7,852 bases of DNA from UBA8958 sp964571695 (GCA_964571695.1 CAZNDG010000075.1:1-7852); one strand, 5' to 3'; numbered from the stretch's first letter, positions 1-6,638 are shown. Program-made: numbers and translations. Notes: a model not told the origin generated them from the sequence alone.

Positions 1-53
1 GCATGCTCCCACCAAAACCTGCGAGTCTCGCGGCTCATCCGCCGCCGTTAGCC
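1..53 (+). other. Right end of an upstream attC site (partial)
   Basis: The window opens inside the attC of a preceding cassette. The visible sign is a core-like heptamer GTTAGCC at 47-53, preceded by a GC-rich segment with a small inverted repeat (GCGG near 30 and CCGC near 39-45). GTTAGCC departs from the GTTRRRY consensus at one base. It is nevertheless the exact reverse complement of GGCTAAC at 1859-1865, as expected when the first bases of a cassette and its own inner core were once a single site in a circle. Recombination would cut between G47 and T48, so cassette A begins at 48. The left half of this site lies outside the window. Confidence 0.6.
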
Positions 54-67
54 AAGAGGAGAAAGCT

Positions 68-1864
68 GTGGACGAGTTACATCATTTTGTCAGTGTGGAC
101 TTCTATCGCTTCAAGGCGTTTGAGCGGTTCACGCTACACCTCAGGCACTTCAACATCCTGGTTGGCCCCAACAACTCCGGGAAGTCCACGATTCTTGCAG
201 CATTTCGTGTGCTGGCAGCGGCACTCCGCAGGGCGTGGGCTAAAAGTCCCGAAATGGTGCCGACGCCTCTGGGACACGGGTTCGGATACAACATTGACCT
301 ACGCGGCGTCTCCGTAGCTGAGGAGAATATCTTCTTCAACTACGATGATGCAGCCCCCGCGTCAGTGCGATTCAGGCTCTCAAATAAGAATGAACTACTT
401 CTGTATTTCCCAGAAATGGGTTCGTGTTACCTGACAACCGATAGCGAAGGGCCACCACCACGGACCCCATCGAGCTTTCGTAGACGCTTCAACTGCCCCA
501 TTGGCTTCGTTCCTATTCTTGGCCCGGTGGATCACAATGAACAACTCTATAAAGAGGAAGCTGCGCGTTTGGCCTTGTTCAATTACACTGCGGCCAGGAA
601 CTTCCGCAATATCTGGCACCACTATCCCGATCAGTTTGACACCTTCCGGCGTATCCTGATTGAGACATGGCCCGGTATGGATATCGAGCGTCCACAGGTC
701 GACCTCACTCACGAAAAGCCTCGCCTTCATATGTTTTGCCCGGAGGAACGCATCCCTCGCGAGTTATTCTGGGCCGGATTTGGGTTTCAAGTGTGGTGTC
801 AAATGCTCACGCATTTGATACAATCAAAAGACAAGGCCCTCTTCCTTATCGACGAACCCGACATCTACCTTCACGCCGATCTACAACGCCAACTTCTCGG
901 ACTTCTTAGGAACCTTGGCCCGGACATACTTATCGCCACTCACTCTACTGAGATTATCACAGAGGCCGAAACGGATGATATCGTTGTTATTAACAAGAAT
1001 CATCAACGCGCCCGCCGCATCAAGCACCCGTCTCAACTTTCGGACGTCTTTGCAGTCCTTGGTTCAAATCTGAACCCGTTGCTGACCCAACTCGCCAAGA
1101 CTCGACGGGCCGTGTTTGTCGAAGGAAAGGATTTTCAGATCCTTGGCAAATTCGCTCAGAAATTGAACTACAGTGGCGTCGGAAACCGTAGCGAGTTCGC
1201 CGTTATTCCGGTGGAAGGGTTCAATCCGGAAAGAGCACGGAACTTGAAGAAGGGCATTGAGACCACTCTCGGCGGGAAGATAGCTACGGCAGTCATTTTA
1301 GACCGTGACTATCGATCCCAGGCGGAGTGTGAGTCGATATCTCAAGCCTGTGAAGGGTTCTGCGACTTTGTGGGAATTCATGGTCGCAAAGAGGTCGAGA
1401 ACTTTCTTTTGGTTCCAGAAGCTATTGACCGGGCTGCGGAGCGCAGGACTGCGGATAGAGTTAGACGCGGTGGCCCAGAACTGGAATATGCCCCATGTGC
1501 ACGAACGGTGCTAGATGAGTTCGCCGAAGAAAAGCAGACATACGTTACCTCTCAATACCTTGCATTCCGGCGACGCTTCCAACGGAACACCTGTCCCGCC
1601 ACTGATGAAGCAACGGCTAACGAGGCGGTGCTGGAGGAGTTCAATGTGCGTTGGAAGGACCCCATTATGCGACTATGGATGATTCCAGGCAAAGACGCAC
1701 TGAGCAGGTTGAATGAACGTCTGCAACTTGCCTATGGAGTTACCGTGACTCCGACAGCTATTGTTGACAGCATGACCAGAGACGAGGTGCCCGAAGGGAT
1801 AAAAGCACTCTTGGCGTCTCTCAGCGCATTTGCGAGCTTGCGGCCGGGAACACCAAAGGGCTAA
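68..1864 (+). CDS. OLD-family ATPase with C-terminal TOPRIM nuclease domain
   Basis: The 598-residue protein has an ABC-type ATPase domain followed by a TOPRIM domain, the layout of OLD (overcoming lysogenization defect) family endonucleases. Visible motifs are Walker A GPNNSGKS (33-40), a signature-like stretch GFGFQVW (237-243), Walker B ALFLIDEPD (257-265; Asp262, Glu263) and a switch histidine in IATHS (His292). The TOPRIM part shows Glu352 in VFVEGKD, Asp412 and Asp414 in ILDRD, and Glu442/Glu444 in KEVENF, which would bind the metal ions for DNA cleavage. The start is GTG at 68, with GAGGAG at 56-61 six bases upstream and only 20 bases from the cassette boundary. The TAA stop lies inside the attC inner core. 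Family members are soluble dimeric ATP-regulated nucleases, several of them phage-defence effectors (P2 Old, GajA of Gabija). No UvrD-like partner helicase follows, so it looks like a stand-alone type. A fused PARIS-like ATPase/TOPRIM protein is an alternative. The domain call is firm; defence is inference. Confidence 0.88.
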   Translation: MDELHHFVSVDFYRFKAFERFTLHLRHFNILVGPNNSGKSTILAAFRVLAAALRRAWAKSPEMVPTPLGHGFGYNIDLRGVSVAEENIFFNYDDAAPASVRFRLSNKNELLLYFPEMGSCYLTTDSEGPPPRTPSSFRRRFNCPIGFVPILGPVDHNEQLYKEEAARLALFNYTAARNFRNIWHHYPDQFDTFRRILIETWPGMDIERPQVDLTHEKPRLHMFCPEERIPRELFWAGFGFQVWCQMLTHLIQSKDKALFLIDEPDIYLHADLQRQLLGLLRNLGPDILIATHSTEIITEAETDDIVVINKNHQRARRIKHPSQLSDVFAVLGSNLNPLLTQLAKTRRAVFVEGKDFQILGKFAQKLNYSGVGNRSEFAVIPVEGFNPERARNLKKGIETTLGGKIATAVILDRDYRSQAECESISQACEGFCDFVGIHGRKEVENFLLVPEAIDRAAERRTADRVRRGGPELEYAPCARTVLDEFAEEKQTYVTSQYLAFRRRFQRNTCPATDEATANEAVLEEFNVRWKDPIMRLWMIPGKDALSRLNERLQLAYGVTVTPTAIVDSMTRDEVPEGIKALLASLSAFASLRPGTPKG

Positions 1865-1974
1865 CCAGCGGCTCGACGTTACGGCTTCGCCGAACGTCAG
1901 CCTCACCGATAGGACGGACCGCTCGCTAAAGCTCGCTTGGCCTTCGGCCATCCGTCCTATCGTCGCTGTTGAGC
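1859..1974 (+). other. Candidate attC of cassette A (116 bp)
   Basis: The inner core GGCTAAC (1859-1865) is followed by CAGC (1866-1869) and GACG (1875-1878). These can pair with CGTC (1961-1964) and GCTG (1965-1968) just before the outer core GTTGAGC (1968-1974). The interior carries a 12-bp perfect inverted repeat, 1907-1918 against 1951-1962, and a small hairpin at 1875-1898. The hairpin and the outer arm share 1875-1878, so they cannot form at once. The length is within the range of larger attC sites. The assignment competes with a reading in which the site extends to 2142. Confidence 0.45.
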
Positions 1975-2136
1975 ATCTGCTCTTCCGGCCTCTCCGGCTC
2001 CGCTCGCGCTCCGCCTATCAAGGCCGTTAGAGCAGACCCCGCCCCAAGGGGCGGCTGCGCTGCGCTTGGTTTTTGGCACGGAGCATTGCATCAAGATGCA
2101 ATGTCCGCTCCCAAAAACGGCAGCTCAACAGCGACG
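1961..2136. repeat. 14-bp inverted repeat enclosing a non-coding block
   Basis: CGTCGCTGTTGAGC at 1961-1974 and its exact reverse complement at 2123-2136 flank a 148-bp interior. Each arm contains an attC core (GTTGAGC on the left, GCTCAAC on the right). The right arm ends at the G where recombination into cassette B would occur. The interior holds a CGCCCC/GGGGCG hairpin around 2039-2053 and the larger hairpin at 2069-2118. It may be a tiny non-coding cassette or the two halves of an unusually long attC. Confidence 0.6.
2069..2118. repeat. 50-bp cruciform-forming inverted repeat
   Basis: Three stacked stems are visible: GTTTTTG (2069-2075) with CAAAAAC (2112-2118), GGAG (2080-2083) with CTCC (2108-2111), and CATTGCAT (2084-2091) with ATGCAATG (2096-2103), closed by a four-base loop CAAG. 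The unpaired GCAC (2076-2079) and TCCG (2104-2107) are offset on opposite strands, a pattern typical of the imperfect central palindrome of attC sites. No T-run follows, so it is not a simple terminator. It probably forms the folded core of an attC ending at 2142. Confidence 0.6.
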
Positions 2137-2177
2137 TTAGGCAAAAAATGTTTCTATAGAAGTTATTACATAGGCGA

Positions 2178-3389
2178 ATGATGAAAATCGACAATCAATT
2201 GATAGAATCGTTACTCTACGAGGAAGAAGGTGTTGAGCTTGATCTTAAGGAAGAGCAATACAAATTCATTAAAGCAATCGATGATGATAAGTGTGAATTG
2301 CTTAAAGATGTTTTAGCTTTTGCCAATGCATGGCGTCGAAGCGACGCATTTATTCTTGTCGGCGTAAAGGATGTAAAGGGTGGACGTAGTCTCATAGTTG
2401 GGATTACGGACCTTTTAGATGATGCCTCGATTCAACAATTTATTAATACGAAGACGAATAGGCCAATTATTTTTTCCTACCAAAATCTGTCGTTTGAAGG
2501 AAAAAAGATAGCTGTTATTCATATTCCAATCCAACAAAGACCAATATATTTAAAAAAAGATTTTGGGAAACTCAAAAGTGATACGGTCTATCTCAGAAGA
2601 GGCAGTTCAACCGCTATAGCTGACATTGATGAGATATCCAAAATGGGCACTTCACCTCATATTGAAGTTGGAAAGCCTGAGCTAGATGTTTTCTTCGCGA
2701 ATCCGAGTACGAGAACTCGCTTGTCAAATAGACAATCGATCAAGTCTTTAGTTCTTGAAATACCCCCTAAATCTTCCATCCCCGACTATAGTTCAGAAAA
2801 CAATGACTCTTATGGTATTGGCATATCTCCTTCCACAAATTATTCTTATTATAAAGAATTGGCGCATTTTACAAAAATTACTAAACTAGTATCACCCCTC
2901 TTCATTGCGGTGGGAAATACGGGCTCTTTAACAGCACAGGATGTCCGGATAGAAATTAAAATGGATAAAGCGAACGGTGCTATAAAAATTGTTGATCCTC
3001 GAAGGTATCCTGATACCCCCAAAAGACAATACAATCCCCTTGATTTTCATATCCACAGAGGAGGAGACATTTTTGATATTGAGATAAGTGATGTTGGCAA
3101 TTCTTGGATTATTGAAGCAAGAGCAGAAAAAGTTCAACCAAAAGCCGTGCAATGGTTTTACAGTCCTATTTACCTTGGGGCTACGACAAATTGTACAGTA
3201 AATATGGAAATATCTGTCTTTTCAGATGAACTTAGCATCCCTAAGAAACAACAACTCTTTGTTGATGTTCAATCTGAGCAACAGAAGATTGATCTGAAAG
3301 GCATTATTAATATTGAAACAGAACGTTTCAGAGCATCACCCGAGTATAAAAAACTAATGAACAGACATAAAGAAAATTTAGGAGAATAA
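2178..3389 (+). CDS. AlbA_2/Schlafen-type domain protein
   Basis: This 403-residue protein begins with an AlbA_2 (Schlafen core-like) domain, about residues 10-155. The signs are an acidic segment EEEGVELDLK (15-24), then DVLAFANAW (44-52), ILVGVKD (59-65) and a late VYLRRGSS segment. By hand alignment Glu17, Asp22 and Asp65 fall where Schlafen-type RNases carry acidic catalytic residues; this needs a structural check. Many bacterial AlbA_2 proteins bind nucleic acid, and some act as regulators or nucleases. The remaining roughly 245 residues are not recognised; they look soluble, with no membrane segment, and the C-terminus is charged (residues 385-403). Two adjacent ATGs (2178, 2181) are possible starts, with only a weak purine stretch upstream. 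The gene is much richer in A and T than its neighbours, which suggests a separate origin. It is the only gene of cassette B. Confidence 0.75.
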   Translation: MMKIDNQLIESLLYEEEGVELDLKEEQYKFIKAIDDDKCELLKDVLAFANAWRRSDAFILVGVKDVKGGRSLIVGITDLLDDASIQQFINTKTNRPIIFSYQNLSFEGKKIAVIHIPIQQRPIYLKKDFGKLKSDTVYLRRGSSTAIADIDEISKMGTSPHIEVGKPELDVFFANPSTRTRLSNRQSIKSLVLEIPPKSSIPDYSSENNDSYGIGISPSTNYSYYKELAHFTKITKLVSPLFIAVGNTGSLTAQDVRIEIKMDKANGAIKIVDPRRYPDTPKRQYNPLDFHIHRGGDIFDIEISDVGNSWIIEARAEKVQPKAVQWFYSPIYLGATTNCTVNMEISVFSDELSIPKKQQLFVDVQSEQQKIDLKGIINIETERFRASPEYKKLMNRHKENLGE

Positions 3390-3430
3390 AAGAATCTAAA
3401 GGGTATCGGTGGTGCAAATTTAAGAAAAGA

Positions 3431-3486
3431 GCCCAACAAGGGCAATACACCCGATCGCTACGCTCCGGGTGATTTTTTCGTTGGGG
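3431..3486 (+). other. attC site of cassette B (56 bp)
   Basis: The inner core GCCCAAC (3431-3437) fits RYYYAAC and the outer core GTTGGGG (3480-3486) fits GTTRRRY except for its last base. The inner stem pairs AAT plus CACCCG (3444-3446, 3448-3453) with CGGGTG plus ATT (3466-3471, 3472-3474). A3447 is left as a single unpaired base, the extrahelical base by which integrases choose the strand of an attC. The 12-base loop 3454-3465 is the variable terminal part. Crossover would fall between G3480 and T3481. GCCCAAC differs by one base from the complement of cassette B's start GTTAGGC. Confidence 0.8.
3448..3479 (+). terminator. Possible Rho-independent terminator embedded in attC
   Basis: The attC stem CACCCG/CGGGTG is followed immediately by A and six Ts (3473-3478), giving the shape of an intrinsic terminator 59 bases after the stop of the AlbA_2 gene. 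Six GC-rich pairs with a 12-base loop make a modest terminator. It could limit read-through from cassette B into C. Confidence 0.4.
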
Positions 3487-3492
3487 GGCTTC

Positions 3493-4545
3493 ATGACCTA
3501 CTGCGCCGGATGGAAATATTCAAATTCCGTGTATCTGTTCGCAGATACGGCGGCAACCAAGAATTCACCGCCCACCACAACGCATTCAAGTTTCGGCGAG
3601 CTTCACGCTCAAGTCAGAGGTGAACATGTCGAAGAGTCACTCCTAAAAATCGTTCCACTTTCTGATGGAATTGCCGTCGCCTTTGCTGGCGATGTTCAAC
3701 TCGCGACGAGCATTATTGAGTTTCTTAGCGAGAATCTTGAAGCGAATGCAAGCGATGTCAGACCACTTTTGTCTTCGGTAACTACAAGCCTCGGCCCGTT
3801 CTCCAGAGATCGCGAGGTCGGACTACTACTTGCCGTATCCGACTCGCTTAGAGAGCCGCAACTTCTCCACTGGAACACTGCTTCCGGATTGGATACCTCC
3901 GAGTCTGATTACTACCAAATCGGAAGCCTTACTTCCTACCACTCAGCTCTAACTCCACAAGTTCTGTCACTGCTCGCTAAAGGAAACTTGGCCCCTGATC
4001 GACTTCTTTCTGTGCTTACTGCCGTAGTGCAGTCATATGGAGTTCACGACAATCTCATACAACAGAATATCGGCGGCCTTATTTTTGGTTTGCGTACTCA
4101 CGCAGGCAAGACCATATGGCAGGAAGATACAAATTACGTGCTCTACGATCCTCAAGTAAAAAGCCCGATCTGGGTTTCCGCTTTTGTTCGAGATAACGTA
4201 GTCGTACTAAATTCGTCACAAACGAATGACATTCGTTGTCTGGCGCATTCCGTTTCCACTGCATCGATTCAAGCCTGGTGCGATAAGTGGCAAAACCATG
4301 TCAAGAGCCATCTGGAAACGGATCGGTATCGATACTGGGTCTTCATCAGTATGCTGGGCAAAGTGATCACTGTGCTTCGGCGAGACAATCTTGACGAGGA
4401 GAGCCGTTACGTATCGTTAAGAAAGACAGGTGACGGAAAGTTCGACATGGGCATAAGTGGAGAACTTATGTCCTTGCTGAAGCAACCACTAATAGATATG
4501 CAGGACGGCAGCCTTCCGTTCCGGTTGAACTTCCGAAATGATTGA
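3493..4545 (+). CDS. Proteasome-like N-terminal nucleophile (Ntn) hydrolase
   Basis: The 350-residue protein resembles 20S-proteasome beta subunits in its first 200 residues. It begins Met-Thr, so methionine aminopeptidase would expose Thr2 as the nucleophile without a propeptide. Numbered from that threonine, the aspartate of LFADTAAT falls at position 17, matching Asp17 of proteasome beta subunits (Asp18 with Met). Lys52 in LLKIVPL stands where Lys33 precedes the KI-type strand. AVAFAG (61-66) and YYQIGS (140-145) match the strand-turn around the oxyanion glycine and the GS segment. Compared with beta subunits there is about an 18-residue insertion before the lysine and an unrecognised extension of about 130 residues at the C-terminus. 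ATG 3493 is chosen because an upstream in-frame GTG (3469) lies in the neighbouring attC; the G-run at 3483-3488 may serve as a weak ribosome site. No regulatory ATPase gene adjoins. It could be a peptidase or an amidase; the substrate is unknown. Confidence 0.72.
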   Translation: MTYCAGWKYSNSVYLFADTAATKNSPPTTTHSSFGELHAQVRGEHVEESLLKIVPLSDGIAVAFAGDVQLATSIIEFLSENLEANASDVRPLLSSVTTSLGPFSRDREVGLLLAVSDSLREPQLLHWNTASGLDTSESDYYQIGSLTSYHSALTPQVLSLLAKGNLAPDRLLSVLTAVVQSYGVHDNLIQQNIGGLIFGLRTHAGKTIWQEDTNYVLYDPQVKSPIWVSAFVRDNVVVLNSSQTNDIRCLAHSVSTASIQAWCDKWQNHVKSHLETDRYRYWVFISMLGKVITVLRRDNLDEESRYVSLRKTGDGKFDMGISGELMSLLKQPLIDMQDGSLPFRLNFRND

Positions 4546-4555
4546 CGTCCAGCCC

Positions 4556-4616
4556 CCCCAACCCGGCAGTCGAGCGGACCTGCGCAAAAAGCCGCGCAGG
4601 CCGCTCACTTCTACGT
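4556..4616 (+). other. attC of cassette C, left part (split by group II intron)
   Basis: The inner core CCCCAAC (4556-4562) lies within AGCCCCCCCAAC, complementary to cassette C's start at 3480-3490 apart from one extra C. The stem pairs GAGCGG (4572-4577) plus CCTGCGC (4579-4585) with GCGCAGG (4594-4600) plus CCGCTC (4601-4606). This gives 13 pairs with A4578 as a lone extrahelical base and loop 4586-4593. The site then stops at ACTTCTACGT (4607-4616), because the group II intron begins at 4617. The missing bases TCGGC resume at 6639-6643, so the intact site would be 66 bp with outer core GTTCGGC. Confidence 0.78.
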
Positions 4617-4869
4617 GTGTGCCAGACATGGTACAGAACTAGCGAGGTGGAAGTCCTCGCGCCAGGTATAAGCGGAGCCGAAGGCTAGGAGAAGGGCAAG
4701 GGCGTTGCCGTGATCAAGCTCTCCGGTGACGGCAAGACGCAGGTCTCCAGCTGCGAGGCGCGGACCCTGATCGCTTCCGGCAAGGGCGCGGAGGCGACGC
4801 GCGATCGCACGGCGCCGGAACAGGTCGAACAGCGCCATGTCATGACCGCCGGGCGGCGCGACGACTGCG

Positions 4870-4879
4870 NNNNNNNNNN
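4870..4879. other. Assembly gap (10 Ns)
   Basis: Ten undetermined bases fall in domain I of the group II intron. The number is probably a placeholder, so intron length and any reading frame crossing this point cannot be trusted. Confidence 0.95.
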
Positions 4880-5205
4880 GGGGCGACGAACAGGAACCGG
4901 ATACGAGGTGTGGTACATCCGGGACGAGTGGGCACGTGACCACGAAGTCCTCCATCCGCAAGTGGGGTGTGCTTTATAAATCCGGCGTTTACGTGCGGAA
5001 CGTTCTGTATCTTACTCTGGGAGATCCGCCAAATGCCACGGGATCTCGCGTGCGAGAGAAATTGGCTGAATAGTGAGAGATCACTATTGACCGTTTGGCG
5101 GAAGTCAGCAGAAGGCATAGTAGGCGACGGCAACGAGCCGGAATAGAAATCCGGATGGACTCATCTCGCTGAAGGCCTGAACGGAAGGAAAGGAGAAGTC
5201 GCTTC

Positions 5206-6543
5206 GTGCCGAGAAGTGGAATTGCATCCGACAGGCAGCTTGAGCTGCCCCTGGGAAACCATGGGGATGAATCCACCTATGGGACAGGAAGAGATGACGC
5301 TCCGGTGAGACAAGACAACCTTCTGGAACGTGTACTGGAGGCGGACAACCTCCGGCGTGCGCTTCGGCAGGTTCGGCGCAACGGAGGCGCTCCCGGAATC
5401 GACGGAATGACTGTCGAAGAACTTCCGGAGCACCTCAAGGAACACTGGCCGCGACAGAAGGAATCCCTGCTGAACGGAATCTACAAGCCCCAGCCGGTAC
5501 GGAGAGTAACCATACCGAAGCCGGGGGGAGGGGAACGGCAGCTAGGCGTTCCGACGGTTCTCGACCGGTTCGTACAGCAAGCTCTGATGCAGGTATTACA
5601 GGGGGAGTGGGACGATGGGTTCTCTCCATCGAGCTATGGCTTTCGGCCCAACCGCTCGGCCCATCAGGCGGTCGTCATGGCACAGGAGCATATCCGGCAA
5701 GGATACGCCTTCGTGGTAGATATAGACTTGGAGAAGTTTTTCGACCGAGTCAACCACGATATCCTCATGGCAAAGTTAACCATGCGGATACAGGACCAGC
5801 GGGTTGTGAAACTCGTCCGCCGGATTCTGACGGCGGGCGCCGTCACGCTCGCAGGGTTCGAGCCCGCAACGGAAGGAACGCCTCAAGGCAGCCCCCTTTC
5901 GCCGATTCTCTCCAATCTGCTTCTGGACGAGTTTGACAAGGAACTGGAAAGCCGGGGCCACCGCTTTGTCCGCTATGCTGATGATGCGAACATCTATGTC
6001 AGAAGCAAGACAGCGGGCGAACGGGTCATGGCGAGTGTGACTCGTTATCTGGAGAAGCGGTTGCGACTCAAGGTCAATGCAACCAAAAGTGCGGTAGATC
6101 GTCCCTGGAACCGCAAGTTTCTGGGATTTACCTTCACGCGCCGGGACAAACGGCGCAAGGTGAGCGATAAGGCGCTCCGAAGCTTCAAGACGAAAACCCG
6201 TGAAATCACGCGGCGCACCCGCGGGTGGACCATTGCCAGGATCATAGCGGAGTTGAGGGCCTACATCCTCGGATGGAAGGCATACTTCGGCATTACGGAA
6301 GTCCTCACTCCCCTGAAAGACCTGGACAAATGGGTGCGACGGCGTCTGCGGTCATACGTTTGGAAGCAATGGGGCCGAGCGGGATACCGAGAACTCCGGA
6401 AGCGGGGAGTGAGTCGTGAACTTGCATGGAACACCTGCAAGTCCGCTCATGGTCCGTGGAGACTGAGCCAGAGCCCGGCATTGGTCATCGCATTGCCGGG
6501 ACGCTATCTCCTTTCCCTCGGATTGCCGAGCCTGGCAGGTTGA
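5206..6543 (+). CDS. ltrA: Group II intron reverse transcriptase/maturase
   Basis: The 445-residue multifunctional protein helps fold and splice its intron and copies it into DNA after reverse splicing. Reverse transcriptase blocks run from residue 40 to 310: GGAPGIDG (60-67), IPKPGG (103-108), SYGFRPNRS (143-151), DIDLEKFFD (172-180) with the first catalytic aspartate (probably Asp174), TPQGSPLSP (225-233), the catalytic YADD (257-260), and KFLGFTF (304-310). The maturase X domain follows, with LGWKAYFG (355-362). The usual C-terminal HNH endonuclease is missing, as is normal for class IIC introns, which use existing single strands or replication forks. The GTG start at 5206 has AGGAG at 5191-5195; the frame is open to a TGA 22 bases before domain V begins. 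Nothing is truncated and the catalytic residues are intact, so it may be active. The symbol is the generic family name. Confidence 0.93.
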   Translation: MPRSGIASDRQLELPLGNHGDESTYGTGRDDAPVRQDNLLERVLEADNLRRALRQVRRNGGAPGIDGMTVEELPEHLKEHWPRQKESLLNGIYKPQPVRRVTIPKPGGGERQLGVPTVLDRFVQQALMQVLQGEWDDGFSPSSYGFRPNRSAHQAVVMAQEHIRQGYAFVVDIDLEKFFDRVNHDILMAKLTMRIQDQRVVKLVRRILTAGAVTLAGFEPATEGTPQGSPLSPILSNLLLDEFDKELESRGHRFVRYADDANIYVRSKTAGERVMASVTRYLEKRLRLKVNATKSAVDRPWNRKFLGFTFTRRDKRRKVSDKALRSFKTKTREITRRTRGWTIARIIAELRAYILGWKAYFGITEVLTPLKDLDKWVRRRLRSYVWKQWGRAGYRELRKRGVSRELAWNTCKSAHGPWRLSQSPALVIALPGRYLLSLGLPSLAG

Positions 6544-6564
6544 CGGAAAACACTTAATCCACCG

Positions 6565-6638
6565 AACCGCCGTATACGTGACCCGTATGTACGGTGGTGT
6601 GGGAGGAGGGGAGCCGTGAGGCTCCTCCCTATCCCGAT
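6565..6638 (+). ncRNA. Group II intron domains V and VI
   Basis: Domain V (about 6565-6599) folds as a short hairpin: ACC-G-CCGTA on the left pairs with TACGG-T-GGT on the right across a G-U pair, and ATACG pairs with CGTAT at the tip. CGC at 6568-6570 fits the catalytic triad of class IIC introns, where other classes have AGC. Domain VI (about 6601-6634) pairs GGGAG with CTCCC (6625-6629) and GAGCC (6611-6615) with GGCTC (6620-6624). The intron ends CCCGAT. This is the catalytic core needed for splicing and appears complete. Confidence 0.8.

Larger units (their letters stand above)
1859..2142 (+). other. attC junction region between cassettes A and B (complex, no gene)
   Basis: This stretch holds no credible gene but is dense in attC-type elements. 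GGCTAAC (1859-1865) is the inner core of cassette A, complementary to its start. GTTGAGC (1968-1974) and GTTAGGC (2136-2142) both fit GTTRRRY, and GCTCAAC (2123-2129) fits RYYYAAC. Between them lie a hairpin at 1875-1898, a perfect 12-bp inverted repeat (1907-1918 with 1951-1962), a 14-bp inverted repeat (1961-1974 with 2123-2136) and a large hairpin at 2069-2118. The simplest reading is a 116-bp attC from 1859 to 1974 followed by a small non-coding unit. A single very long attC ending at 2142 is also possible. The right boundary at G2136/T2137 is the most secure point, because GTTAGGC is a perfect core and cassette B ends in the near-complement GCCCAAC. Confidence 0.6.
4617..6638 (+). mobile_element. 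Group IIC-attC intron
   Basis: This is a full-length bacterial group II intron. The 5' end GTGTG (4617-4621) fits the GUGYG consensus and the 3' end GAT (6636-6638) fits the terminal AY. 4617-5205 is the structured RNA of domains I-III, with a visible hairpin GAGGTGGAAGTCCTC near 4644-4658, and contains no gene. The reverse transcriptase/maturase is in domain IV, followed by domains V and VI. The end positions are chosen because precise removal joins GT (4615-4616) to TCGGC (6639-6643), restoring an attC core that matches GCCGAAC at 7639. Insertion into an attC next to its hairpin, no HNH endonuclease domain and a compact domain V all indicate class C, attC subtype. The ten Ns at 4870-4879 lie in domain I, so the true length is uncertain. 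Confidence 0.85.

Noticed and set aside
395..730. Minus-strand 111-codon frame within the OLD gene
   Set aside because: It is fully inside a well-supported gene on the other strand and shows no domain or start signal.
68..1864. Gabija (GajA) or two-gene PARIS system
   Set aside because: No GajB-like helicase or separate TOPRIM partner gene follows; the next gene is an AlbA_2 protein in a different cassette.
1907..1962. 12-bp inverted repeat as a Rho-independent terminator
   Set aside because: The loop is 32 bases and no T-run follows on either strand; it fits attC architecture better.
1830..2181. Short forward frames across the A-B junction as small genes
   Set aside because: They run through inverted repeats and recombination cores, lack ribosome sites and have low-complexity, arginine-rich translations.
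3469..3492. Upstream in-frame GTG start for the Ntn hydrolase
   Set aside because: It lies inside the attC of cassette B, before the crossover point at 3480/3481, and would add residues that hide the Thr nucleophile.
4611..5133. Several open frames on both strands in the left part of the intron
   Set aside because: They cross the N gap, overlap structured intron RNA, and their translations look like no protein family.
5206..6543. Retron or diversity-generating retroelement reverse transcriptase
   Set aside because: The protein has a maturase domain and is flanked by group II domains V and VI and exact intron ends; no retron RNA or template/variable repeats are seen.
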